The notes below the pieces were generated by a model. The model saw nothing but the letters and a program-made list of their open reading frames with translations, had not been told where the DNA came from and did no database searches. A stretch of 30,950 bases of DNA from Ga0074139 sp046336825 (GTDB lineage: Bacteria > Bdellovibrionota > Bdellovibrionia > Bdellovibrionales > Bdellovibrionaceae), in contig JBKDFX010000050.1 of NCBI GenBank assembly GCA_046336825.1, forward strand, positions 1 through 30,950. Direction: 5' to 3'. Below are positions 1 to 7,528 of the stretch, in pieces. A program made the translations under genes and the position numbers. The first letter of the stretch is position 1, and every line of letters begins with the position of its first letter.

Positions 1-19
1 TCGTTTTTGCTGAACTAAA

Positions 20-277
20 TTAAACCCTTGAATGGCCTGAGGTGTCCCTCTTCTTTCGACGCAAGGTCCAGGCCATCACGAAAAGAAGAACAACTCCCAA
101 TACATACCCAAAAACTACCGCCGATGTCCCTAAGTTCTCTACGACAAATCTGATAACGAATAGCTGACAAACGACAAGACAGCTCTGTAAGTCTTTCATC
201 AATGTCTTCCTTAAAACCTGATTAAGCCCTCGCCTGGCGGCATCCCTTTTGTAAGAGATGGGCTCGGGGGTAGACAT
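20..277 (-). CDS. possible small membrane protein (doubtful)
   Basis: An 85-codon ORF I do not recognise. Residues about 50-72 form one convincing hydrophobic segment (GTSAVVFGYVLGVVLLFVMAW) followed at once by a basic stretch (RRKKR), as in a single-pass inner-membrane protein with positive charges on the cytoplasmic side; a second, weaker hydrophobic stretch lies at about 33-46. The ATG at 277 overlaps the ATG of the divergent tonB-like gene and has no good Shine-Dalgarno, so an internal start (ATG, residue 27) or a chance ORF is possible. Another frame of the same strand encodes a charged amphipathic helix over the first half, so a frameshifted or misread gene is also conceivable. Low confidence. 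Confidence 0.35.
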   Translation of the reverse strand: MSTPEPISYKRDAARRGLNQVLRKTLMKDLQSCLVVCQLFVIRFVVENLGTSAVVFGYVLGVVLLFVMAWTLRRKKRDTSGHSRV

Positions 278-1301
278 GAAATCACAATTCCCAATAGAAA
301 ATTCAATTACCGATCTCGATCTCTCTTCGCCAGTGCTCGATCAGAGTCGACCCGTAAAAAGATTTGTTTTGGGTTCCATTGTGCTTCATGTCTTGTCAGC
401 CTCAGCAGTTTTTATGCTGAGGCCCCTTCCCCAGCCAGTGGTGGAAGAACCTGTGGAAATTCAAGTGGGAGCGGGACCACAAGCCCCGATTGAATCAGCC
501 CCTCAGCAAACTGAGATTCTTCAAGAAGCCCAACCTGCCATCGTTGAGTCCCTTCCAGTTGTTGAGAAACCTATTGAGAAGCCCATTGAGAAAATTGTGG
601 AAAAGCCCGTTGAAAAGTCCACTGAAGCTCCAGCAAAAATCGTGGCCAAGCAAGAAACTCAAACCGCCGAACCGACCGCAGAGCCTACTGTCGAGGCTTT
701 ACCCATAGCTGAGTTAGATACACCACCAGTTTCAGAAGAACCCGTCCTTGCCATGGCACCCCAACCAGAAGTGACTTCAGAAGAAATAAATGAAGAGATT
801 CGTGAGCAAGTCGAGGAGAAACTCGAAACAACTCCTATTCCTGCGGTTGTTGAATCACCCGCAGAAACTGTTGCTCCAGTGGAAACCATAACCCCTGCGG
901 AAACAGTTGCTGCAACTCAAACCACTTCTGGTCAGGGTGAGGCTCAACAATCTTCAAGTCCAAGTCCGAACCAAGGCGAGCTGCGCAGCTTATCCCAACT
1001 TCGTCAAATGCCAGGTAATCCCAAGCCTATGTACGAGGCCAACGAACGTCGTTTAGGACACAGTGGTCATGTGATTTTTAAGGCTTTTGTAACTCAGGAA
1101 GGACAACTTTCAAATTTTCGATTGATTCAGTCCTCAGGTCACAAAAATTTAGATTTTAAAACTCTTAAAGCTTTGAAGCAGTGGAGATTTTTTCCAGGCC
1201 AGCAAGGATGGGTAGAACTACCCTTCAAATGGGACCTTAAAGGCGGTCCGCAGGAAATGCCGACTCAACTGCGCCGTCGAGTCGGCCAAAATTCAAATTA
1301 A
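276..1301 (+). CDS. TonB-family energy-transducing protein
   Basis: The protein has TonB architecture: a short cytoplasmic N-terminus, one membrane anchor at about residues 30-48 (FVLGSIVLHVLSASAVFML), a long Pro/Glu/Lys-rich periplasmic linker (about 55-220) with imperfect EKP(I/V)EK repeats, and a C-terminal domain at about 245-325 whose pattern (NPKPMYE...GHVIFKAFV...GQLSNFRLIQSSGH..LD..TLKALKQWRF.P) fits the TonB C-terminal fold. In the family this couples the proton-motive force through ExbB/ExbD to outer-membrane transporters; no exbBD gene lies here, so its partner complex is unknown. I chose ATG 276 because GGGGG sits five bases upstream; an in-frame ATG at 258 has no properly spaced ribosome site. 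It ends convergently with a small basic gene, sharing a TTAA that serves as both stops. Confidence 0.85.
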   Translation: MKSQFPIENSITDLDLSSPVLDQSRPVKRFVLGSIVLHVLSASAVFMLRPLPQPVVEEPVEIQVGAGPQAPIESAPQQTEILQEAQPAIVESLPVVEKPIEKPIEKIVEKPVEKSTEAPAKIVAKQETQTAEPTAEPTVEALPIAELDTPPVSEEPVLAMAPQPEVTSEEINEEIREQVEEKLETTPIPAVVESPAETVAPVETITPAETVAATQTTSGQGEAQQSSSPSPNQGELRSLSQLRQMPGNPKPMYEANERRLGHSGHVIFKAFVTQEGQLSNFRLIQSSGHKNLDFKTLKALKQWRFFPGQQGWVELPFKWDLKGGPQEMPTQLRRRVGQNSN

Positions 1302-1426
1302 TCGCCGAAAAGTTCTTTTTTCTTAGGTGTTGTGCCCTTATTTCGGAGAGCAGCTTTTCGCTTAACCCCTTTACGAGCCAATTTCTTTTTGCGAACAATT
1401 TTCGTACGTCGTGTTTTAGAAGCCAT
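1298..1426 (-). CDS. 42-residue very basic small protein
   Basis: Reading the minus strand from ATG 1426 gives a 42-residue protein beginning MASKTRRTKIVRKKK and ending GTTPKKKELFGD, with about 17 Lys/Arg and a single acidic cluster at the very end. A strong ribosome site (GGGGGA) lies just upstream of the ATG. The composition resembles small ribosome- or nucleic-acid-binding proteins, but I cannot name a family. It follows the outer-membrane protein gene on the same strand after 30 bases. Its stop (1298-1300) overlaps the tonB-like stop (1299-1301) within one TTAA. The out-of-frame 77-codon ORF over the same bases lacks these qualities. Existence fairly likely; function is inference. Confidence 0.72.
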   Translation of the reverse strand: MASKTRRTKIVRKKKLARKGVKRKAALRNKGTTPKKKELFGD

Positions 1427-1456
1427 GGGTCCCCCGTTGTAGAAACTGAAGGGCTA

Positions 1457-2254
1457 TCAAAAGGGCACACCTAAGTCAATGGAATGCCTGATTTCAGTTT
1501 GTTCAGAATTCACGTCTTGATAGGCATAATCCAGCTTAAAACGGGGCATAGAAAGCCCAAACCCCGCTGTCCAGCTTTCTGCATACCCAGGCTCACGAAA
1601 CCAACCCATTCGGCCAACCATCCATTGTCCAAATGAAGTTTCAAAACCCATCTGGGGAACCCAATTTTGGTAGTTATTATTCTTAGAAGTTGAGCCATCC
1701 AGTCGCAGTCGAAACCAGTCCTTGTAGATGTAATTAAGTCCCAAACGGGTTCGAGGCTCCAAATCGGTGTTGGCTTTAAAGCGGTCGTCAATTTCAGAAA
1801 TATTTTCGAAGGCAGCCCCCATGGCAAATTGTCGACTGAAGGCCCATGTTAAACCCAGATTTCCATTGAACATTTGAGTGCGCTTTTCTTCCCTATCTTC
1901 TGGCTTCAGCTGAAAATACTTAAAATTGAGACCCATCGCCAGACGGCCCCAGGCCCGCTCCGCCAAACTCAGCCCAAAGGCCTCCCAGCTTTTCCAGCTT
2001 TCATAGCCTATGGCACCCGGCATGGCTGAGGCCGGGTCATTTTCAATTAAACTTAGGGCGAAGGAGTCCTTCTGCACAGTTGAGAAAAAATAACGACCTC
2101 GCAAATGCATGATGGCCGCTGGATTCACAAAGGTGGCCTCACCCGGATCAATGGAAGCGACTCCAGCTCCACCTGTGGAAAGGGAAACTGAACTTCTTGT
2201 GGATTGAGATAAGGCGATAAAGGGAAGACTGCAAAGTAGAATAATCAGCTTCAT
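1457..2254 (-). CDS. secreted outer-membrane beta-barrel protein (PorV/FadL-like)
   Basis: A 265-residue protein with a signal peptide (about residues 1-17, MKLIILLCSLPFIALS). The mature part starts with a Gly/Ala-rich stretch (SLSTGGAGVASIDPGEATFVNPAAI) typical of PorV/PorQ/UPF0164 and FadL-type barrels, where an NPA motif follows the first strand. Alternating aromatic strands (RYFFSTVQ, LAMGLNFKYFQL, FRLRLDGSTS, FKLDYAYQDV) follow, and it ends with a C-terminal Phe as barrel proteins recognised by the Bam complex usually do. It probably sits in the outer membrane; the substrate cannot be read from sequence. It lies 22 bases after the lipoprotein gene, probably in one transcript with it. Confidence 0.7.
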   Translation of the reverse strand: MKLIILLCSLPFIALSQSTRSSVSLSTGGAGVASIDPGEATFVNPAAIMHLRGRYFFSTVQKDSFALSLIENDPASAMPGAIGYESWKSWEAFGLSLAERAWGRLAMGLNFKYFQLKPEDREEKRTQMFNGNLGLTWAFSRQFAMGAAFENISEIDDRFKANTDLEPRTRLGLNYIYKDWFRLRLDGSTSKNNNYQNWVPQMGFETSFGQWMVGRMGWFREPGYAESWTAGFGLSMPRFKLDYAYQDVNSEQTEIRHSIDLGVPF

Positions 2255-2276
2255 ATCTGCTGATCATGGATCAAAT

Positions 2277-3746
2277 TTATTGTTTTACGCAAACTGAAAC
2301 GTAGTGCCCACAAACACGGTCAAGTGCAGCATCTCCCGTTTTAGTTAACTCGACGGCTAAATTTTCCTCGTTAATACAGGGCTGACCAGGAAAATAAGAG
2401 ACGTAATAGGGATAAGGCTGAGGCTGCCCGTTAACAAATCGTTGGTAGGGCTCCTGTGGGTAGCAATCAAATCCTGAAGGAATGGCACAAAGGCGAGACA
2501 CCGGTTGCCCTGCGCCATTCAAAACATTTTGAAATCCCAACTGCCAGGCCTGAGGCGGAAGTAACTCACGCAGTTTAGCCAAAGTTAAACCAGGAATGCC
2601 ATTCACAGTATTTAAAGAAGAGATAGCAAAATTTCCCTGCATGGGATTACACAAAGGCTCTCGCGGCAGAGCCACTTGAACTTGTTCAGGCTCACCCGTT
2701 ATAGGATCAATTTGAGTTTCAGTTACGTAGACAATCTCGCTCAGCGCAGAGGTCTGTTGATTTTCAGTTCGACCTCGAGGATTCGGGCTCATGATCGGAA
2801 TTTCTGTGCAAGACCAGCGAGTGGGCTGACCATTTTCAATAACAGGATTTTGTGTTCTCAAGTCATATTCCGTAATGGCCTGAACAGCTCTTGAACCATG
2901 GTCTGCAAAAACCTGGGACATATTATCGGGATTGCGAGGAGCTCCAAAAACCATTTGATAGCCTCGACCGTATGCACTGACCTGAGCAGAAGATCCAGAA
3001 CTGGGCCCACGAATAAGTCGTGGATTGGAAGGCTCTGAAAACCCAATAGACAAGTTAAAACGACCAAAACCCTGACAGCCCTGACTGACACAAGTTCGAA
3101 AGCCTTGGATACCTAAGAGACCACTCCAATAATCTGTTCCATTTCCAAAATCTTGATTAAAAGAAAAATCAAATCGAGCTCGATTGGAAGGAGCACGAGG
3201 ACTGTAACCCACATAAGCATTGCCGGCTCGACGGGCTGATTCCACAAGTGGGGTCAGCCACGAATCATGACTAAGATAATTCATTTGTCCCCAAATGCCG
3301 TTAGGCGCAGCACCTACGTAAGCCGCTTGCAAGTCGTTCACAGAGCGAAAGGCCGCCTGCACTTCAATATTAGGGTTAGAAGTTTCAATGAGTTGTTTGT
3401 ACTGAACATCAGCAACTTCGGGATTTCCGAAAATAGGGACTAGCTGTGCCGCTGCAGTCAGAATATCAGAGCTCAAACGAGCTCCTCCTTTAGGACCAGA
3501 GGCTGTGGCACGAATAGTGGAGTAACCGGGCATTTGACGATTGCTGGGAACACACGAGTTGTAGGCAATAGCATCAAGGCCCACTTCGAAGGCCACACTG
3601 GCTGTGTCTTTTGCGTAAGGGCCAACGCCACTCACGCTTAAAAGAGTGTCTTCACTGGACGTTTCAAATCCAGTCCGACCACAATTTTGAAATGTGAAAA
3701 CAATGAGCACGACTGCCGTCATTGGAATGATGAGACGCTTATTCAT
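2277..3746 (-). CDS. large secreted lipoprotein of unknown function
   Basis: The 489-residue product starts with a lipoprotein signal: MNKR, a hydrophobic stretch, then FQNC with the candidate lipidated Cys at residue 22. The -1 to -3 residues are not the canonical lipobox (L-A/S-G/A-C), but the FQNCG form is one I associate with Bdellovibrio lipoproteins. The rest holds several spaced cysteines, suggesting disulfides in the periplasm or at the cell surface, and I recognise no enzyme domain. ATG 3746 is preferred because GGGGGAG stands just before it; the upstream TTG at 3764 would place that ribosome site inside the gene. It heads a minus-strand group with the barrel gene and probably the basic small protein, divergent from galU. 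Confidence 0.72.
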   Translation of the reverse strand: MNKRLIIPMTAVVLIVFTFQNCGRTGFETSSEDTLLSVSGVGPYAKDTASVAFEVGLDAIAYNSCVPSNRQMPGYSTIRATASGPKGGARLSSDILTAAAQLVPIFGNPEVADVQYKQLIETSNPNIEVQAAFRSVNDLQAAYVGAAPNGIWGQMNYLSHDSWLTPLVESARRAGNAYVGYSPRAPSNRARFDFSFNQDFGNGTDYWSGLLGIQGFRTCVSQGCQGFGRFNLSIGFSEPSNPRLIRGPSSGSSAQVSAYGRGYQMVFGAPRNPDNMSQVFADHGSRAVQAITEYDLRTQNPVIENGQPTRWSCTEIPIMSPNPRGRTENQQTSALSEIVYVTETQIDPITGEPEQVQVALPREPLCNPMQGNFAISSLNTVNGIPGLTLAKLRELLPPQAWQLGFQNVLNGAGQPVSRLCAIPSGFDCYPQEPYQRFVNGQPQPYPYYVSYFPGQPCINEENLAVELTKTGDAALDRVCGHYVSVCVKQ

Positions 3747-3841
3747 CCACTCCCCCGTTCTCAAATGCTAACACAGGTCGGCACCGCACTGCCAATAATC
3801 TCTTTCTTGTCTAAGAATGAAACGTTTGAGAAGACATTGAG

Positions 3842-4732
3842 ATGTCTCAAGTTAAAAAAGCCATTATCCCCGCCGCAGGTCTAGGTACACGCTTCCTTCC
3901 CGCCACTAAAACAGTGCCGAAGGAAATGCTCAATCTTGTGGATGCGCCTACCATTCTTTATGTTGTCGAAGAGGCCGTTGCTGCAGGGATTGAAGATATT
4001 GTTCTTATTGCAGGACGAGGCAAACATGCCATTGAAGATTTTTTTGATACTTCCTACGAACTCGAAGATAAGCTCGCCCAATCAGGACAGCTCAACTTGC
4101 TGGATCGTCTTCTAAAAATAAGAAATGTGGCCAACATCATCAGCATTCGTCAAAAACAAGCCCTCGGACTTGGTCATGCTGTATATTGTGGTAAACCCGT
4201 TGTCGGGTCTGAACCTTTTGCTGTTTTACTTGGCGACGATATCATGATCGAAAAAAATCAAGTGGCGGGTGTTACTTCTCAGCTAGTGAAAAACTTTGAC
4301 GAAACTCACACGTCTTCGGTGGCTATTATGCAAGTCCCCGATGCAGATGTTTCCAAATACGGCATCGCTGAAGTTGAAAAAATCATGGGCGATCGATTTC
4401 GAATGTTGTCTGTTGTTGAAAAACCCAAAGCCTCTGAAGTGAAAAGTCGAATGGCTTTGGCAGGTCGATATGTTTTTGATGCTGCCTTGTTTGAAGAGTT
4501 AAAAAATGCAAAGCCCGGTCTCAATGGTGAAATACAGCTGACCGATTCCATGCGAAGTTTGTTAACCAAAAAGGGTATGGAAGCTCTGACTTTTTCAGGA
4601 AAGCGCCATGATGCCGGAGATAAACTTGGTTACCTCAAAGCCACAGTGGAATTGGCTCTCATGAATTCTTCATTGGAAGCTGATTTTAAAAAATATTTAA
4701 TTGAACTCACCAAGACCTGGAGCCAAGTATGA
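3842..4732 (+). CDS. galU: UTP--glucose-1-phosphate uridylyltransferase
   Basis: A 296-residue nucleotidyltransferase making UDP-glucose from UTP and glucose-1-phosphate for envelope polysaccharides and sugar interconversion. The N-terminal signature is complete (AIIPAAGLGTRFLPATKTVPKEML, residues about 7-30), giving the nucleotide-binding loop and the catalytic Lys of PKEM. Further family motifs are GLGHAV at about 104, the metal-associated LLGDD at about 130, VVEKP near 197 and NGEIQLTD near 235. Length is normal for bacterial GalU. Its stop overlaps the next gene's start as ATGA (4729-4732), indicating translational coupling to a secreted-protein gene and then priA. Confidence 0.96.
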   Translation: MSQVKKAIIPAAGLGTRFLPATKTVPKEMLNLVDAPTILYVVEEAVAAGIEDIVLIAGRGKHAIEDFFDTSYELEDKLAQSGQLNLLDRLLKIRNVANIISIRQKQALGLGHAVYCGKPVVGSEPFAVLLGDDIMIEKNQVAGVTSQLVKNFDETHTSSVAIMQVPDADVSKYGIAEVEKIMGDRFRMLSVVEKPKASEVKSRMALAGRYVFDAALFEELKNAKPGLNGEIQLTDSMRSLLTKKGMEALTFSGKRHDAGDKLGYLKATVELALMNSSLEADFKKYLIELTKTWSQV

Positions 4733-5511
4733 AATTTCTTTTAAGTGTCCTTATTTTTATTTGTGTTCATGCTTCAGCTTACATTCCGCCCACTCGTATG
4801 ATTCTTGATAAAGTTTCCGACAACTCGGGTAAATCGGGTTATGAAATTGTAAAAGAAGTGCGCATCAACTCTTCTGTGCCAATTACGTTTCGTGAAGTCT
4901 GGCAAATCGAAAATGAAAGAACTCTAAAGGTCAGTGTGACTCCTGTTGATAGCCCCTCCGCTTCTCTTCATATTTTATATGTGGGAGGACAAAAAATTGT
5001 CCTCACTGAAAAGGGCCGCGAAACAACGAAAATGCCCGCGGAGCTTACGGAAAGAATTTTCCATTTCCGAACAATGGAAAATCTGGCCGCTTATTTAAGC
5101 AATCTTCAAATCTTAACCCACTCCACAGGACATTTGGACTTAGCTCGACTGAACCGGGCTCAAGGAGTCGTGAATTACGGCTTAGGAAAAAAATCTGATT
5201 CTGAATCCAGCTCAATTCATCCCTATTTGTGGATAGAGCAAGACCGATTTGTAATTCGAAAACTGCGTTACGAATCCGGTGTTGAACTCACGGCGGATCA
5301 ATTTGTTGTACACCCCAAAGGCTTAACTCATCCTGAAGTGATGAATCTGACTTGGAATAAAAAATCCGCCAGAATTAAAACTTTATCTGTTACAGCAAAA
5401 AAATGGACGCCCCAAAGCTTTCAACCCAATTCAGTTCAAAGCAGTCAGTCCTTTTTACAATCTTCCATGACTGATCCTCTTGTTCAGGAATTTTATACGA
5501 GGTTTCGTTGA
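4729..5511 (+). CDS. secreted protein of unknown function
   Basis: A 260-residue protein with a clear signal peptide (MKFLLSVLIFICVHASA, cut near residue 17) and no lipobox, so a soluble periplasmic or exported protein is likely. The mature part is a mixture of predicted strands and helices with several charged segments; I recognise no catalytic motif. It is locked between galU and priA by 4-base overlaps on both sides (ATGA at the start, TTGA at the end), so it is translated with them, although a periplasmic protein has no obvious link to either neighbour. A real gene by context and signal peptide; function unknown. Confidence 0.8.
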   Translation: MKFLLSVLIFICVHASAYIPPTRMILDKVSDNSGKSGYEIVKEVRINSSVPITFREVWQIENERTLKVSVTPVDSPSASLHILYVGGQKIVLTEKGRETTKMPAELTERIFHFRTMENLAAYLSNLQILTHSTGHLDLARLNRAQGVVNYGLGKKSDSESSSIHPYLWIEQDRFVIRKLRYESGVELTADQFVVHPKGLTHPEVMNLTWNKKSARIKTLSVTAKKWTPQSFQPNSVQSSQSFLQSSMTDPLVQEFYTRFR

Positions 5512-7514
5512 GTTCATCTCAACTGTGGCGAGTGGCTGTTTCGGCCCCCTTGCGTGAACCCTTGACCTATAAATCAGAACTGCCTCTTGATCGAGGCCTC
5601 TGGGTGAATCTTCCACTAGGAAACAGAAAATCCACGGGTCTTGTTCTGGGCCCCACCGATGAGCTGCCTAATTTTGAACTCAAGTCTGTTAGCTCTGTGG
5701 AAACAGAACTTCCCAGGTTGCCAGAGCCCTATTTGCGATGGGTGGAATGGCTTTCTGATTACTACCATTACCCGCTTGGGCTGATTGTCGATAGCTGCCG
5801 CCCCCCCCTGGAAAAACGCATAGGTCGTGGATCAAAAAAAACTCCGGTGGTGCCTACCAAGGCCAGCACCCTTGCTCCTGATCTGACAAATGAGCAAAAA
5901 AGCTGTCTTCAATCTATTTCCAAATCCAAAGGATTTCATTGTCACCTTCTGCATGGGGTGACCGGATCTGGAAAAACTGAAGTGTATCTACAATTAATTG
6001 CTGAAACATTGAAGTCCGGTCAGTCGGCTCTTGTTTTGGTCCCTGAAATTTCTTTAACACCTCAACTGATTGATCGATTTGCCAGTCGCTTTGGCAATGA
6101 CATTGCGGCTTATCATTCACAAATGACTCCTCGAGAAAAAACAGATCACTGGTGGGAAATTGTTTCCGGTCAAAAGCGAGTCATGATCGGAGCTCGCTCT
6201 GCACTTTTTTGCCCCCATCCCAATTTAGGTTTAATCGTCATTGATGAAGAGCACGAGCCCTCCTATAAACAAGATGATAAACTCAAGTACAATGCTCGTG
6301 ACTCAGCTGTTATGCTAGCCAGGTTCCACAACTGTCCCATTGTTTTGGGGTCAGCTACGCCCAGCTTAGAGAGCTGGGACAATGCTCAATCAGGAAAATA
6401 TATTCTGCATCAACTCAAAAATCGAGTGCACGATGCTGGGCTGCCTTCAGTGGAAGTTGTGGACCTACGACAACAAGTTGAAAATTCATTAGAACTGCCC
6501 TCATGGTTGTCGTCAAATTTGTATGAAAAAATGGTTTCAACTTTAGAAAAGGGCGAACAAGTCGCTTTATTTCTCAACCGTCGGGGAATGGCCAATTCTG
6601 TTCTTTGCAATCACTGCGGTTTTTCAATTGAGTGCCCCAATTGTGATATCAATTTGACCCTGCATTCTAAGTCGCACTTGATTTGTCACTACTGTGATTA
6701 CCATGAAAATTTAAAAGAAGTCTGTCCCAGCTGTCGCAGCGGAGAGTTGGTTCCGCTAGGACTCGGAACAGAAAAACTTGAGCAAGAACTCAATCAGCTT
6801 TTTCCAGAAAAAAAAGTGATCCGTGCTGATCGAGATGAAATTCAAACTCGAGAAGCCTTGGAAAACTTTATTCAACAAGTTGAAAGCGGCGAAGCCGACA
6901 TCCTTGTGGGAACACAAATGATTGCTAAGGGACTCGATTTTCCGAACCTCAAACTCGTCGGGCTTGTACTCGCCGATATTGGATTTAATTTGCCTGACTT
7001 TCGGTCCGCGGAGCGCAGCTTTCAACTTGTGGTTCAGATGAGTGGTCGTTCGGGTCGAAAAGCTTCCACCAAAGAAGAGCGGGGTCATGTTGTCATTCAG
7101 ACTTACAATCCTGATCACGATTGTTTAAAATTTGCCCTTCATCATGACTTTGAAGGATTCGCAGAAAATGAATTGCTCCATCGCAAGGCCCTTCTTTATC
7201 CACCCTACGGAAGAATGGTGAGTTTTCGTGTGCAATCACCAGATAAATCCATTGCTAAAAAACTTTCCCATCAATTGGGCGAGAGGGCTTTGCGATTAAA
7301 AGAAAAGTTTTCCCACTACGAAAGTCTGGAAGTTTTGGGACCTGCTGAGTCCCCCATTTCGAAACTTAAAGGGCAATTTCGCTACCATCTACTGATCAAA
7401 GGCCCCAAGGGTCCAGGAATTCAAAGTTTTATCAAGCAGTTGTTAGGAGACGAATCCTGGATTCCACCGAAGTCACGCATCATCGTGGACATTGACCCCC
7501 TTCACTTGATCTAA
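5508..7514 (+). CDS. priA: primosomal protein N' (replication restart helicase)
   Basis: PriA is the 3'-5' DNA helicase that recognises stalled forks and starts reloading of the replicative helicase. The 668 residues show the 3'-end-binding N-terminal domain (VSAPLREPLTYKS, VNLPLGNRKSTGLV), Walker A GVTGSGKT at 150-157, Walker B DEEH at 246-249 and GSATPS near 281. The two-zinc cysteine module has eight Cys at about 367, 370, 376, 379, 393, 396, 406 and 409, inserted between helicase motifs, with GTQM(I)AKG and SGRSGR motifs after it. It is somewhat shorter than E. coli PriA (732), mostly from the N-terminal half. The start is a TTG overlapping the previous TGA (TTGA), so expression probably relies on coupled re-initiation. 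Confidence 0.95.
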   Translation: MSSSQLWRVAVSAPLREPLTYKSELPLDRGLWVNLPLGNRKSTGLVLGPTDELPNFELKSVSSVETELPRLPEPYLRWVEWLSDYYHYPLGLIVDSCRPPLEKRIGRGSKKTPVVPTKASTLAPDLTNEQKSCLQSISKSKGFHCHLLHGVTGSGKTEVYLQLIAETLKSGQSALVLVPEISLTPQLIDRFASRFGNDIAAYHSQMTPREKTDHWWEIVSGQKRVMIGARSALFCPHPNLGLIVIDEEHEPSYKQDDKLKYNARDSAVMLARFHNCPIVLGSATPSLESWDNAQSGKYILHQLKNRVHDAGLPSVEVVDLRQQVENSLELPSWLSSNLYEKMVSTLEKGEQVALFLNRRGMANSVLCNHCGFSIECPNCDINLTLHSKSHLICHYCDYHENLKEVCPSCRSGELVPLGLGTEKLEQELNQLFPEKKVIRADRDEIQTREALENFIQQVESGEADILVGTQMIAKGLDFPNLKLVGLVLADIGFNLPDFRSAERSFQLVVQMSGRSGRKASTKEERGHVVIQTYNPDHDCLKFALHHDFEGFAENELLHRKALLYPPYGRMVSFRVQSPDKSIAKKLSHQLGERALRLKEKFSHYESLEVLGPAESPISKLKGQFRYHLLIKGPKGPGIQSFIKQLLGDESWIPPKSRIIVDIDPLHLI

Positions 7515-7522
7515 GCTATAAT
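7492..7522 (+). promoter_or_regulatory. candidate sigma70-type promoter for a leaderless transcript
   Basis: A perfect TATAAT (7517-7522) has a TTGACC (7492-7497) 19 bases upstream, inside the end of priA. The expected transcription start, about seven bases after the -10 box, falls on or next to the ATG at 7529, and no Shine-Dalgarno precedes that ATG. Together these suggest a leaderless mRNA. The long spacer and chance occurrence in AT-rich sequence are the main doubts. Confidence 0.45.
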
Positions 7523-7528
7523 TAAAAA

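Noticed and set aside
550..640. Repeated EKP(I/V)EK coding units in the TonB linker
   Set aside because: Repetitive Pro/Glu/Lys linkers are normal for TonB proteins; not a separate repeat element.
1237..1470. 77-codon minus ORF beside tonB
   Set aside because: It overlaps the better supported 42-residue basic gene out of frame and starts without a ribosome site.
1510..1827. 105-codon same-strand ORF within the barrel-protein gene
   Set aside because: Out-of-frame shadow; no signal peptide and the main frame explains the bases.
2262..2274. TGATC/GATCA inverted repeat between the barrel and lipoprotein genes
   Set aside because: Five pairs and no T run; likely chance or irrelevant within a co-transcribed pair.
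6756..7118. 120-codon minus ORF inside priA
   Set aside because: Antisense shadow of a certain gene; no motif or start signal.
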